From Bacillota bacterium (GTDB lineage: Bacteria; Bacillota; Sulfobacillia; JACIYH01), in the NCBI GenBank assembly GCA_040757085.1, contig JBFLXJ010000001.1:1-58040 (forward strand): a DNA stretch of 58,040 nt, read 5' to 3'. Shown here in pieces: positions 34,874 to 44,076 of this stretch; position 1 is the stretch's first letter; every line of letters starts with the position of its first letter. The notes beneath the pieces were generated by a model. The model saw only the letters and a list, made by a program, of their open reading frames with translations. It was not told the origin of the DNA and did no database searches. Both the position numbers and the translations under genes were made by a program.

Positions 34874-36149
34874 TACGCACGCCCTCGTCTGCCTCATCCT
34901 CCGTGAGTGTCAGGGGTGGCGTGATTTCGAGGACGTTGGAGTGGATACCCACGTAAAACAGCACCAGGCCCAGCTCAAAGCAGCGGTACACCACCTTGGC
35001 GGTCTCACGATCAGCGGGTTCCTTGGTGGTCCGATCGCGGACAAGTTCCACACCGATGATCAGGCCACGCCCCCGCACGTCTCCGATCAGCGGATAACGA
35101 GATTTGAGTTCCTCCAGGGACGTCTTCAATCGCGCACCCACCCGGGCTGCGTTCTCAACCAGCCCTTCTTGCTCGATGACATCGATGGTGGCCAGCGCAG
35201 CTGCGCATCCCACGGGGTGTCCACCGGTGGTGAAGAGGTGGGTGGCAAGGCCGGCGTCCAGGATCTCTTGCCTCGCCACCACGGCACTGAGAGGGAACCC
35301 CGATGCCAGGGGTTTGGCCATGGTAACTGCATCCGGTACCACGCCGCTGTGCTGGAACGCAAACATGTTCCCCGTGCGGCCGAACCCGACCTTCACCTCG
35401 TCCACTACCAGCTTGATGTCGTACCGGTGACAGATATCCGCAAGTCCCGGCAGGAATTCGTCCGGGGGCACCAGGTCTCCCGCATCGCTCTGGATGGCCT
35501 CCACCACGACTCCAGCCGTGTCTTGGGGCGGGCAAATGGTCTTGAAAATGTAATCCTCGATGAAACGCAAACAGAAGATCCCGCAGCGTTGCCGCTCCTT
35601 TCCGAAGGGGCAGCGGTAACAGTATGGGTACGGCACCTTGACCACGGCACCCGAGCCCAGGAACCTCGCCTGGGCGGTATGGCCGGAAAGAGATAGCGAG
35701 CCGCCCGACTGACCGTGGTACGCGCCAACGAAAGAGAGCATCCGCTTCCGCCCTGTGGCCATGGGCACCATTTTGGCCACGCAGTCGTTGGCGTCAGACC
35801 CTGAGAGGCCGAACCAGCAGCGTTTCTCGAAGTCGCCGGGCACCAGCGCGATCAGCCTCTCAGCCAGGAGAACGCTGGGCTCGGACACGACGCTGGTGAA
35901 GGAGTTGAAGGTAGTCCGGTCGAACTGCCTCCGGACCGCCTCCACCACCCGCGGATGGCCGTAGCCCGTGTTAGCCACGGCCCATCCCGCCGTGAAGTCG
36001 AGGTACTCGTTACCGTCTGCGTCCCATAGCCTGGAGCCCCGGGCCCGGTCCAGCACCAGAGGAAAGAACCTGATCTTGAGGTTTTTACCCACCGACCTTT
36101 CGTCCCGGAAAACAAGTTCCCGGGCACGCTCACCGGGCGGTACCTGCAT
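34797..36149 (-). CDS. Class III PLP aminotransferase (4-aminobutyrate-type)
   Basis: 450 aa. PLP lysine Lys279 in [22 protein letters not shown] at 115-121, and the Asp of [13 protein letters not shown] near 250 that contacts the pyridine. A Cys quartet (CYRCPFG, CGIFC; about 177-193) resembles that of many 4-aminobutyrate aminotransferases. The family moves omega- or alpha-amino groups from diverse amines to a keto acid. It is the last gene of the sigma-54 operon, so it probably transaminates a product made by the upstream ligase/amidohydrolase enzymes. The substrate is not predictable. The 3' end overlaps hisI, antisense. Confidence 0.85.
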   Translation of the reverse strand: MQVPPGERARELVFRDERSVGKNLKIRFFPLVLDRARGSRLWDADGNEYLDFTAGWAVANTGYGHPRVVEAVRRQFDRTTFNSFTSVVSEPSVLLAERLIALVPGDFEKRCWFGLSGSDANDCVAKMVPMATGRKRMLSFVGAYHGQSGGSLSLSGHTAQARFLGSGAVVKVPYPYCYRCPFGKERQRCGIFCLRFIEDYIFKTICPPQDTAGVVVEAIQSDAGDLVPPDEFLPGLADICHRYDIKLVVDEVKVGFGRTGNMFAFQHSGVVPDAVTMAKPLASGFPLSAVVARQEILDAGLATHLFTTGGHPVGCAAALATIDVIEQEGLVENAARVGARLKTSLEELKSRYPLIGDVRGRGLIIGVELVRDRTTKEPADRETAKVVYRCFELGLVLFYVGIHSNVLEITPPLTLTEDEADEGVRIIERALDDVCKGRVPDEKVASYAGW

Positions 36150-36205
36150 CCATTACTCCCCCCGTACTTTGCTCGCTAACCCGGAACGAAACCAGTGTGA
36201 GGCGA

Positions 36206-37327
36206 TCACATGGCAAACAGTTTCTGCGCGTTCTCCATCAGGACACTCCTGATGGCGAACCTGGCAAAGGCCTCCCGCACGAAACCCCGGTCCACCAGCT
36301 CCTGAAAGAGCTCGACGAGGGCCCGGCGGGTCAGGATCGCACCCAACCACGCTACTTCCGGTACCGCAAAGCAGTCCGATCCGTGCATGACCTTTTCCAC
36401 GGTCGCAGTGTGCAGGACCTCCTCGAGGAGAAGCTTGACCCCCCCGTAGCCGGAAAACGGCGAAAGCAGAGACGTGTCAAGGTACACGTTCTCGAGAACC
36501 CTGGCCATGAACGCAGCCTGCCGGCACCAGGGGTAACCTGCGTGCACCAGGACTACGGGAACTTCCGCGTACGGATCCTTCGTGAGGATGTCGTATAGCA
36601 GCTCCGGCCGGGCTATTTCCAGTTTGATCTCGGAATCTCCGGCCCCGGTGTGGATGGTCATGGGCTTGCGGTACAACCGGCATAGTTCCATGGCCTGAAG
36701 CAAGCACCAATCACGCAAGGGCTTCAGGCTGACCGGTTCCCCGTCCCTCACTGCGAAGGACTGCTCGGCCTGCTGCTCGCTGGCGGGATGGACCCCCAGT
36801 CCCGTTCGGTAGGCGATGATGGACTTCAGCCCCTTGCAATCGGGCCGGGAGAGTGCCCCGGCCACCCCTTCCAGGTACCGCACCCGGAAAGAGGCGAAGT
36901 CGGAGCACTCACCCAGCAACCTCTGGATCAGGGGTTCGATCCGGAAGATCTCACCCACGGGGACGCCCGTCATTTCCCGCCAGTAGTTCGGCGACAGGGG
37001 TGGCTGCGGGTAACCGAAGTCCACCACCATCCCCCGGATCCCCGCGTCCTGCATGAGCCACCGGGTGTAGCCCACCAGGTCCGCCGCCCTCTCCCGGCGC
37101 TCTGCCATCACCGCGTCGGGCTCGGGCTCGCATCCGAAAAGCCGCGCCATCTCAAGCAGCATCTGCTCCTCCACCAGCCCTGCTCCGGCAGGCGCCTTCC
37201 TGCCCGGGCGGGGCACGCTCAGGCTGAAGGACCTGCAGAAATCTGCCCAGGTTTCCGGGTACGTCTCTGGGCAGGGATGGCAGTGCGCATCCACTACCGG
37301 AAACTCGTCCCCGTTGAGCAGTTCCAC
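36206..37327 (-). CDS. FluG/nodulin-6-type amidohydrolase (Amidohydro_2 family)
   Basis: 373 aa, GTG start behind a GGAG site. Metal-ligand pattern: VVDAHCH (His15, His17), PMTIHTGAGD, VVLVHAGYPW and a late HGSDCF. The KSIIAYRTGLG block matches my recollection of the N-terminal amidohydrolase half of FluG-like proteins, whose C-terminal half is a glutamine-synthetase-like domain. Here the GS-like protein is a separate gene two positions upstream, so the operon resembles a split FluG. The reaction (hydrolysis of an amide or decarboxylation) is not determined. Confidence 0.72.
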   Translation of the reverse strand: MELLNGDEFPVVDAHCHPCPETYPETWADFCRSFSLSVPRPGRKAPAGAGLVEEQMLLEMARLFGCEPEPDAVMAERRERAADLVGYTRWLMQDAGIRGMVVDFGYPQPPLSPNYWREMTGVPVGEIFRIEPLIQRLLGECSDFASFRVRYLEGVAGALSRPDCKGLKSIIAYRTGLGVHPASEQQAEQSFAVRDGEPVSLKPLRDWCLLQAMELCRLYRKPMTIHTGAGDSEIKLEIARPELLYDILTKDPYAEVPVVLVHAGYPWCRQAAFMARVLENVYLDTSLLSPFSGYGGVKLLLEEVLHTATVEKVMHGSDCFAVPEVAWLGAILTRRALVELFQELVDRGFVREAFARFAIRSVLMENAQKLFAM

Positions 37328-37333
37328 GCGCTA

Positions 37334-38674
37334 TCACTCCGCTTTGGTGCGGGCCACATAGGCCCTGAAGTAAACCCACAGCGCTGTGATCCAGGCTATA
37401 CCCCAGAGTAGCGCGCCAGGAGACCCTACGAACGTACCCCAGAGGACAACACATATGCCAATGATCCCGACGATGGGCAGCAGGGGGTAAAGAGGTTGCC
37501 GCCAGGGCAGAGCCGCGACCTCGTGCGGGCACCGGGACCTGTACAGTATGGCCGCCACCACGGCCAGGAACCATGAGACCAGCCAGGCCAGCACCAGTTG
37601 CAGAGAGAGGTCCACGTATACAATGTCGGGGTCGCGAACACCGAGCAGGATCAGGCCCACCGAAATGGCCCATATTACCACGATACCCCAGACCGGCGTC
37701 CTGGTGCGGGGGTGGAGGTACCCCAAGAAAGCTGGCAGGTACCCGTGCCGAGCCTGGTCCCAGAATACCCGTGAGGTGGAGTACAGGGTCCCCATGTGCA
37801 GGCAGGTGGCGGCGGCCAGCCAAGCAGCCACGTTGATGACGAAAGCGCCCGCGTACCCGAATGCCACCCCGGCCGCCTTGGTGAACGGGGACTCCTCCAT
37901 GGTCACTTCGGTCCAGGGAACCAGCCCGAGTGCCACCGCGTGAGCGGCGGTATAAAGAACAAGGAAGGTGATGCTCGACCAGACCAGCCCGCGGGGGAGG
38001 TCAACGGGCCTGCGGCACTCACTACCCGCGGTGGCCAGGGTCACGGCTCCCATGTACGCATACGTCCCCAGCGGGATGGCAGCCATGAACCCGGAGAACC
38101 CCGTGGGGAACCAGGGCGAGAAATTAGCCGGGTTGACACCGCGTGCTCCGAACAGCGAAAAGGCTGCCATCAGTCCTACCAGCCCCACGGTCATGTACAG
38201 CTGGACTTTGCCCGACAGCCCTGTGCCGACGATGTTCAGGATCGCGAACAGGGTCAACCAGGCCACCCCGAAGATAACCGTCCACAACTCCTGATCGAGC
38301 TGGGGGAAGAACCAGGTGGTGATACGCCCAATGGCCAGGCCCACGCTCCCCCCGGCTATCACCCAACCGATGGCGAAAGAGAATCCGGACAGGAAGCCCC
38401 ACCATTTGCCCAGGAAGCGCTCCACCCATACGGACATGGCGCCCGCGCTGCTCATGCCCACGGCCAGTTCGCCGAGGGCCACCATCAGGCAAGCCAGGAA
38501 AACCCCGGCCAACAGATACGCGAAGAGGGATCCGGGACCGGCGGTAGCTATCCCCTGACCTATCAGGAGGAATATCCCGTCACCGACCACCGCACCCACT
38601 CCGATCGCCCATACCTCCCAGAAGCCCAGGTTACGCAAGGGCTCGACTTCGAAGAGTTCGGCTCGCTTGGACAT
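37334..38674 (-). CDS. APC-family amino acid/amine permease
   Basis: 446 aa, about twelve membrane segments. The first helix has the APC substrate-binding sequence VWAIGVGAVVGDGIFLLIGQ, with the unwound GVGAVVGDGIF region. Others include GELAVGMSSAGAMSVWVERF and ILNIVGTGLSGKVQLYM. It should import the compound that the operon degrades, probably by proton or sodium symport or exchange. AAGGAGGG precedes the ATG. It sits between the ligase and the FluG-type hydrolase with only 6-15-base gaps. Confidence 0.9.
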   Translation of the reverse strand: MSKRAELFEVEPLRNLGFWEVWAIGVGAVVGDGIFLLIGQGIATAGPGSLFAYLLAGVFLACLMVALGELAVGMSSAGAMSVWVERFLGKWWGFLSGFSFAIGWVIAGGSVGLAIGRITTWFFPQLDQELWTVIFGVAWLTLFAILNIVGTGLSGKVQLYMTVGLVGLMAAFSLFGARGVNPANFSPWFPTGFSGFMAAIPLGTYAYMGAVTLATAGSECRRPVDLPRGLVWSSITFLVLYTAAHAVALGLVPWTEVTMEESPFTKAAGVAFGYAGAFVINVAAWLAAATCLHMGTLYSTSRVFWDQARHGYLPAFLGYLHPRTRTPVWGIVVIWAISVGLILLGVRDPDIVYVDLSLQLVLAWLVSWFLAVVAAILYRSRCPHEVAALPWRQPLYPLLPIVGIIGICVVLWGTFVGSPGALLWGIAWITALWVYFRAYVARTKAE

Positions 38675-38689
38675 ATGGCGACGCCCTCC

Positions 38690-40024
38690 TTAGAACAGGT
38701 CTGCGAAATGCTCGATCTCCCACGCGGATACCTGCCGGTGGTACTCCTCCCACTGGAACCGCTTCAGTAGCACGTACTCGTCGTGCATGGTGGATCCGAA
38801 TACCTCTCGGAAGAAGGTGCTTCGCTCGAGGTGATCTGCCGCCTCGCCCAGGTTACGCGGGAGCCGCCTGATTCCTTTGCGGCTGCGTTCCTCGGGCGGC
38901 AGGTCGTGGGGGTCCTGGAGCACCGGGTCCCCCGGGTCCATGCCCCTGCGAATGCCGTCCATTCCCGCCGCCAGCACGGCTGCCATCGCGAGATAGGGGT
39001 TGGCGGAGCCGTCCACAGGCTTGAACTCCAGGTTGGTGGTCTCGGCTTCCCGGCCCTTTTGGCCCGACACCACCCGGATCGCCGCCTCCCGGTTGTCAGG
39101 GCCGTAGCACGCGTATGCCGATGCCCAACTGTGGGGTACGATGCGCTTGTAAGACGTGACACAGGCCGCAGTGAAAGGCAGGATCGCGGGCAGGTGGTGC
39201 AGGACACCTGCAATGAACTGCCTGGCCAGCGGGGAGATACCCAGGGGGTCGTCTCCGTCATAAAACAGGTTGCGCCCTTCCTTCCACAGGCTTATGTGCA
39301 GGTGTGCCCCGCTCCCGGCCAGGCCCCCGAAGGGTTTGGGCATGAAGGAAGCCACCAGCCCGTGCCTGGCCGCCACGCCCTTGACTGTCTCCTTGAAAAT
39401 GACCTGGTGGTCGGCCGCCTTCAGCCCGGTGTCGTACTTGATGATGACCTCCTGCTGTCCCGGTCCGTACTCCGGATAATACTTCTCGACGACGAGGCCC
39501 ACTTGGGTTAGAGCTTCTACTATGTCCAGGACCACGTCTTGCGCACCGTTCATGCCGGACGTGGCAAAGCACACGCTGCGATCGAATGGCACATACCCCT
39601 GGTCGGTACGCCGCATCAGGTAAAATTCGTTCTCGAAACAAGCTTTAACTTCGTACTCTATACCGGCGAGCACGTTCTTGAGAGCGGTGCGCGGGCACGT
39701 CCCCGTGGGTTGATGCCTGGTATCGACGAAGTCGCATATCATGGCCGCCTGGCGGTGCGCGTACGGCAACAGGTGGAACGTCTCCGGGTCGGGAATCCCC
39801 CGGATTTCTCCCACGCATCCGAACCTGGTCCCGGAAACCAGCGTGTCGAGGGCGCTGAAGAACGGCATGCACGCCGCAAAGGCGTGCCCTGACGCCATGT
39901 CGCTCTCAAGCTGGTCCCGGTGGCAAGTGTACCCCCGGGTCACCCCGTCACAGTCGACGTACAGGAACCTCACCAGCAACACGTCATTCTCTTTCACCAG
40001 CCGCAGGACATCTTCTTTGGTCAA
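38690..40024 (-). CDS. Glutamine-synthetase-like ligase (type I fold)
   Basis: 444 aa from a TTG at 40024, chosen for GGAGGGAGG just upstream and because LTKEDVLRLVKENDV matches the usual GS start; an in-frame GTG 22 codons earlier is less likely. Beta-grasp domain (VRFLYVDCDGVTRGYTCHRD) and catalytic domain with ENEFYLM (metal Glu), YYPEYGPGQQEV, GSGAHLHIS (ATP/metal His) and DGSANPYLAMAAVLAAG. The beta-grasp region is divergent from housekeeping GlnA. In a catabolic operon with amidohydrolases and a permease it may gamma-glutamylate an amine, as PuuA does, but this is inference. Confidence 0.83.
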   Translation of the reverse strand: MTKEDVLRLVKENDVLLVRFLYVDCDGVTRGYTCHRDQLESDMASGHAFAACMPFFSALDTLVSGTRFGCVGEIRGIPDPETFHLLPYAHRQAAMICDFVDTRHQPTGTCPRTALKNVLAGIEYEVKACFENEFYLMRRTDQGYVPFDRSVCFATSGMNGAQDVVLDIVEALTQVGLVVEKYYPEYGPGQQEVIIKYDTGLKAADHQVIFKETVKGVAARHGLVASFMPKPFGGLAGSGAHLHISLWKEGRNLFYDGDDPLGISPLARQFIAGVLHHLPAILPFTAACVTSYKRIVPHSWASAYACYGPDNREAAIRVVSGQKGREAETTNLEFKPVDGSANPYLAMAAVLAAGMDGIRRGMDPGDPVLQDPHDLPPEERSRKGIRRLPRNLGEAADHLERSTFFREVFGSTMHDEYVLLKRFQWEEYHRQVSAWEIEHFADLF

Positions 40025-40099
40025 CGGAACCAGCCTCCCTCCGCTTGACCGCGCAGACTCATCGCCTCGTCGGATCGGTCCTGGCCGCACGCAATCCCA

Positions 40100-41293
40100 T
40101 CACCTCCTTCCCCACTGCAAGAGCAGAAATGCCATGCCCGCTACGGCCGGCGGTAACGCCCCCTCGTCGAAATCGAAGGCAGGATGATGGAGAGGATGGA
40201 GGAACCCCTGTTGTGCGTCCCTGATGCCAATCCTGATGTAGGTGGCGGGAGCCGCGCGGGCAAAGCGGGCAAAGTCTTCAGACCCCATGGACGGTTCGGT
40301 GATGCGGATGACCCGGTCGCGCCCCCACATGGCCACAAGGCACTCTTCCGCAAAGGAAGTAACCGCAGGGTCGCAGAACATGGCGGGCTCACTCCCGAGC
40401 TCTCGGAATTCCCCCTCCACCCCGTGAGTGAGGCGCAGACCGGCAAGGATCTCCCTCATACGGCCGACAGCGAACCGGGCGATTTCCTCCGAAAGGGCAC
40501 GCACCGTGCCTTCCAGGCAAACTTCCTCCGGAATTGCATTTAGCACCGCACCCCCGTAAATACGCCCGAAACTTATAACCAGCGGTACCAGGGGACCCGT
40601 GGCCCGCGACACCAGCAACTGCACGGCGTCCACGAAGGCGGCCAGTGCCGGGACCGGATCCACGGAAAGGTGGGGGTGGCCTGCGTGTCCGCCCTTTCCT
40701 CTGAGCACGATGCTGAAATCCGTGCTCCCGGCCGTCATAACCCCGTACCGCAGGCCGAAATGCCCCGCGGGAAGGTCAGGAAACAGGTGAAACCCGAAGA
40801 CAGCATCCACCTGCGGGTTGTCCAGCACCCCTTGCTCGATCATGGGAGCGGCACCGCCCGGGTGTTCTTCCCCTGGCTGGAATATGAGCTTCACCGGGCA
40901 CGCCAGTTTGTCCCGGTGCCTGGACAGCAGCTCCGCCACACCCAAACCCACGGCCAGGTGTCCGTCATGCCCGCAGGCGTGAGCGACGCCAGGATTGACG
41001 GAAGCATAAGGAGCACCGGTTGCCTCCTGGAGGGGAAGACCGTCCATGTCAACCCTGAGTGCTACTGCCCGCCCACCGCGCTCACGGGGAGGGTACAGGA
41101 CGCCCACCACCCCCGTCTGGGCCCATCCCCCGCTCGCCTCCCAACCCAGCGTCTGCAAATGTTCCAGGACTTTTGCTCCTGTGCGGTGGCACTCCAGCCC
41201 CAGTTCCGGGTGTCGGTGAAAGTCACGCCGCCACGCCGTCAGCAGCGGCAGCAGTTCATACGCTTCTCTGACCAGGTCTTCGGGCACCAACAC
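40100..41293 (-). CDS. M20 family metal-dependent amidohydrolase
   Basis: 397 aa from the GTG at 41293. The longer frame beginning at 41365 is excluded because it would start upstream of the sigma-54 promoter. Zinc-site motifs of the hippurate/IAA-amino-acid hydrolase group: RRDFHRHPELGL, LRVDMDGLPLQE, AHACGHDGHLAVGLGVAELL (20 residues, Cys-Gly-His-Asp-Gly-His), FQPGEEHPGGA and PSMGSEDFARFA. It hydrolyses the amide of an N-acyl or gamma-glutamyl amino compound in the cytoplasm. First gene after the promoter. Confidence 0.9.
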   Translation of the reverse strand: MLVPEDLVREAYELLPLLTAWRRDFHRHPELGLECHRTGAKVLEHLQTLGWEASGGWAQTGVVGVLYPPRERGGRAVALRVDMDGLPLQEATGAPYASVNPGVAHACGHDGHLAVGLGVAELLSRHRDKLACPVKLIFQPGEEHPGGAAPMIEQGVLDNPQVDAVFGFHLFPDLPAGHFGLRYGVMTAGSTDFSIVLRGKGGHAGHPHLSVDPVPALAAFVDAVQLLVSRATGPLVPLVISFGRIYGGAVLNAIPEEVCLEGTVRALSEEIARFAVGRMREILAGLRLTHGVEGEFRELGSEPAMFCDPAVTSFAEECLVAMWGRDRVIRITEPSMGSEDFARFARAAPATYIRIGIRDAQQGFLHPLHHPAFDFDEGALPPAVAGMAFLLLQWGRR

Positions 41294-41318
41294 GTTCCAC
41301 CCCTTGCCGGAGCGTAGG

Positions 41319-41335
41319 AGCAAACCCCGTGCCAA
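41319..41335 (-). promoter_or_regulatory. Sigma-54 (-24/-12) promoter of the catabolic operon
   Basis: On the minus strand this reads TTGGCACGGGGTTTGCT, matching the consensus YTGGCAC-N5-TTGCW; the invariant GG and GC are ten bases apart. Predicted transcription start is near 41308, giving a very short leader that holds only the ribosome site of the M20 gene. It lies in the 108-base gap after the activator gene. Confidence 0.88.
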
Positions 41336-41357
41336 TCGGCGGTGACATTCCTGGCCA

Positions 41358-41401
41358 GCATACATCCAACGCTTTCGGCAGGGGAGAGAGGATGCATATG
41401 C
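41358..41401. promoter_or_regulatory. Candidate activator-binding inverted repeat
   Basis: GCATACATCC (41358-41367) and GGATGCATATGC (41390-41401) form an interrupted inverted repeat (five plus five complementary bases with a two-base bulge) 25-70 bases upstream of the -24 element. It is closer than most enhancer sites but is the only dyad in the gap. Confidence 0.4.
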
Positions 41402-43501
41402 CTATCGGGAGCCGCCCGTTAATCCCTCTGCACCCGTTCCTCCGGCAGGTGGCACAGCCAGAAGTTCTTTTCCTGCAGGCGTGAGATGCGTCCCGCTACG
41501 CCCGCGGCCGATGCGCACCAGTCCCGCAGACTCCAGCTTCTTGAGCAGAACGCGCACTTCGTGCTCACTGAGCCCCAGCCCGGAGCGGGCCAGGCTGCGC
41601 CTCCCCAGCCGGCGGCCTCCGTGCTCTGCTTCCCCGAGCCTCTGCAGGAGCGCGAGTGCCTGCGGATCCCTCACCAGAGCGCCCGGGGACGCAGAGCGGG
41701 CTACCGAGCCCCTGATGTGCACGGGCAAATCCTGAATAGTGGGATCCCCTTCCACGACATTGATCAGGTACTCGATGCAGTTTTCCAGTTCCCGGACGTT
41801 CCCCGGCCAGTGGTAGCGCAAGAAGGCCTGGAGCACCTGTTCCGTCAGGCGCATGCGCGAGCGCCGGGCGCGCAAGAAGTGCTGGGCCAGGAGGATGATG
41901 TCCTCCTTTCTTTCCCGGAGCGGGGGCACGTATAGGGGTAGAACGTTCAGACGGTAGTACAGGTCCGACCGAAATTGCCCTTCTTCCACCAGCCTGCTCA
42001 GGTCGCGGTTGCTGGCCGCGATGACCCGCACGTCCACCGGGATGACGCGGGTGCCCCCCACCCGTACGATCTCTTTCTCCTGCAATACCCGCAGCAACCG
42101 GGCCTGGAGGCGAAGAGGCATGTCTCCGATTTCGTCCAGGAAGATCGTTCCCCGGTGAGCCTCTTCGAAGAAACCAGCCTTCCCGCCCCGCCGAGCACCG
42201 GTAAAAGCCCCCTCCTCGTACCCGAACAGCTCGCTCTCAAGTAAGGTTTCGGGAAGGGCTGCACAGTTCACGGGCACAAATGGAAAACTCCGGCGCGCCG
42301 AGGCGTTGTGTATGGCGTGGGCAAGCAGTTCCTTGCCCGTGCCGCTTTCTCCCAGAATCAGAACAGCAGAGGAGCCAGCAGCCATCTTCCGCGCCTGCTC
42401 CAGCACGGCCCTCATCGCCGGGCTGTTGCCCACGATATCGGTAAATGAGTACTTGGCCACGTGGCCTTTACCGCGGAGTTCGGCCCGTAAACGAGCTTCC
42501 AGCTGCTCAATTTCACTCGCCTCGCGGAGCGTGATCACCCCGCCTACGACATTGCCTTCCCTGGACAGGGGAGCTTTGCTTACCACCAGGTTTTTCCCTG
42601 CCTGCCTCACCAGGATGTCATGGACAGATACACCTTGGTTCAGGACTTCTTCCAGCTCCACGCCCGGGAGGAGTTCGCCCACGGGCAGCCCCAGCGCTGC
42701 CCATGCCTGCCGGCCCACAATTGCTTCGGCTCGCCGGTTGAGGAGTGTAACCCTGCCCTCCGCGTCGAATGCCACCACCCCGTCACGGACCAGGCTAACC
42801 ACCTGCTCGATTTGTGTCCGCATCTCGGCCAGGCGGCCCAGGGCCGCCATCATGCCGGGGCTACGGGGAATGGTCTCCGACATGTACCGCGACACCATTT
42901 TGTTTGCTGCTTCGTCGAACAGGCCGAACTTGCTCAGGATGTCCACCACCGTGCTGCCGTCTACGACGCGGTCGCCGATATCGAGAATCTTCTTCACGCC
43001 CGGGGGGACAAGGTGCGCTTCGCCGGGCGTGATGGCCATCTCCAGACAAGGCGGCTGCGGCATCTGGGGATATACCGGCACCAGTTCCAGGTGCTTGGCA
43101 CCGAGTTCGTACAGCAGTGCCACGGTATCTGCTGCCGACTCCTGATCGTCATTCACGAGCATAGCCTTCGTGCCGGGCGGGAGTGCCATCAGTTCTACCC
43201 AGGAATCTTTACGGATCGTCCGTCTAACCAGCAGTATGTCCGTACCGGGCTGCACGTGCCTGGCCACCTCGCTGGTCAGTTCCACGGACGATACCAGTAC
43301 CAGGTCGTATCCCCCGAGATGCGGCAACCCCTTTTCGAACGAAAAGCAGTCGATAGCCACCCTTTCGCCCAACAACGGCTTCAACTGCTGCCCTATAACC
43401 TCACTGGTTCGCTGCCGGAAGGCTATTAGCGAGCAACGGGCAGCGGTCGCCGCTCGATCAACGGACCCCCCGGCACCTGCGCTGTCCCCCGCACTTCCCA
43501 A
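41402..43501 (-). CDS. Sigma-54-dependent transcriptional activator (PrpR_N-like sensor, PAS, AAA+)
   Basis: 699 aa, TTG start eight bases after AGGGG. Residues about 22-215 resemble the PrpR_N sensory domain; 225-330 is a PAS domain (VVAFDAEGRVTLLNRRAEAI). The AAA+ module has Walker A GESGTGKE (384-391), the sigma-54-contacting GAFTGA loop (431-436) and Walker B GTIFLDEIGD (451-460). The C-terminus (about 620-690) is a winged-helix-like region (GLSEHEVRVLLKKLESAGLV), not a Fis-type helix-turn-helix. It lies directly upstream of, and on the same strand as, the -24/-12 promoter and should respond to the operon's substrate. Confidence 0.93.
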   Translation of the reverse strand: MGSAGDSAGAGGSVDRAATAARCSLIAFRQRTSEVIGQQLKPLLGERVAIDCFSFEKGLPHLGGYDLVLVSSVELTSEVARHVQPGTDILLVRRTIRKDSWVELMALPPGTKAMLVNDDQESAADTVALLYELGAKHLELVPVYPQMPQPPCLEMAITPGEAHLVPPGVKKILDIGDRVVDGSTVVDILSKFGLFDEAANKMVSRYMSETIPRSPGMMAALGRLAEMRTQIEQVVSLVRDGVVAFDAEGRVTLLNRRAEAIVGRQAWAALGLPVGELLPGVELEEVLNQGVSVHDILVRQAGKNLVVSKAPLSREGNVVGGVITLREASEIEQLEARLRAELRGKGHVAKYSFTDIVGNSPAMRAVLEQARKMAAGSSAVLILGESGTGKELLAHAIHNASARRSFPFVPVNCAALPETLLESELFGYEEGAFTGARRGGKAGFFEEAHRGTIFLDEIGDMPLRLQARLLRVLQEKEIVRVGGTRVIPVDVRVIAASNRDLSRLVEEGQFRSDLYYRLNVLPLYVPPLRERKEDIILLAQHFLRARRSRMRLTEQVLQAFLRYHWPGNVRELENCIEYLINVVEGDPTIQDLPVHIRGSVARSASPGALVRDPQALALLQRLGEAEHGGRRLGRRSLARSGLGLSEHEVRVLLKKLESAGLVRIGRGRSGTHLTPAGKELLAVPPAGGTGAEGLTGGSR

Positions 43502-43555
43502 CTGTGCATCCCCTCGCGCTCACCAAAAATGCTGAAGTCCCCGTGTACTTTACGA

Positions 43556-43584
43556 AGGATAACCCATATTGCGCGGCCGTTCAA
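43556..43584 (-). promoter_or_regulatory. Candidate promoter of the sigma-54 activator gene
   Basis: On the minus strand TTGAAC (43584-43579), a 17-base spacer and TATCCT (43561-43556), about 55 bases before the TTG start. A sigma-70-type match; moderate consensus only. Confidence 0.45.
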
Positions 43585-43701
43585 CGTTCCTGTGATCTGC
43601 TGATCTTCTGGTCAAGACTCGGCACATAGATGCCGCCGGGGGGAGCGACATCCCATCGCCGGCGGGCGGGCGCCGGTCGCAGGCTGGCAGGTGCCATGTT
43701 T

Positions 43702-43730
43702 TTGACAGGCAGGTGGGGGCATGGTAGAAT
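43702..43730 (+). promoter_or_regulatory. rplU promoter
   Basis: TTGACA (43702-43707), 17-base spacer, TAGAAT (43725-43730): a near-consensus promoter. The start of transcription falls near 43737, so the leader before the rplU GTG is only about 15 bases and holds no L20/L21-type autoregulatory structure. Confidence 0.82.
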
Positions 43731-43751
43731 AGCCACCCGGGGGTTATCCGC

Positions 43752-44054
43752 GTGTATGCTATAGTGCAGACTGGCGGGAAGCAGTACCGGGCCGAAGAAG
43801 GCCAGGTGCTGGTGGTGGAAAAGCTGGCGGCTCAACCGGGCGAGCAGGTAGAGTTGCCGGTGGTGGCCCTTGTGAAAGACGGTCAGGTGGTAACGGACCC
43901 CGGGGCGCGGGTTGTGGCCCGCGTGCTGGATCACGTCAAAGGCCGCAAGATCATCGTCTTCAAGTACCGCGCCAAGGTCAACTACCGCCGCAAGACGGGG
44001 CACCGTCAGCAGCACACCCGCCTGCGGGTGGAAAGCATCCAGCCCGCGTCGTAA
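43752..44054 (+). CDS. rplU: 50S ribosomal protein L21
   Basis: 100 aa, GTG start, [18 protein letters not shown] being the universal L21 N-terminus. [27 protein letters not shown] is the basic 23S-binding loop (cited as [16 protein letters not shown]). Length matches the family. First gene of the conserved rplU-prp-rpmA-obg operon. Confidence 0.97.
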   Translation: MYAIVQTGGKQYRAEEGQVLVVEKLAAQPGEQVELPVVALVKDGQVVTDPGARVVARVLDHVKGRKIIVFKYRAKVNYRRKTGHRQQHTRLRVESIQPAS

Positions 44055-44076
44055 TCGGGGTTCGGGTCTACGGGCC

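Noticed and set aside
41294-41365. Longer M20 amidohydrolase beginning at 41365
   Set aside because: The start would lie upstream of the sigma-54 promoter and outside the transcript.
43502-43751. Possible extra gene between the sigma-54 activator and rplU
   Set aside because: Only short frames without ribosome sites; the space is explained by two divergent promoters.
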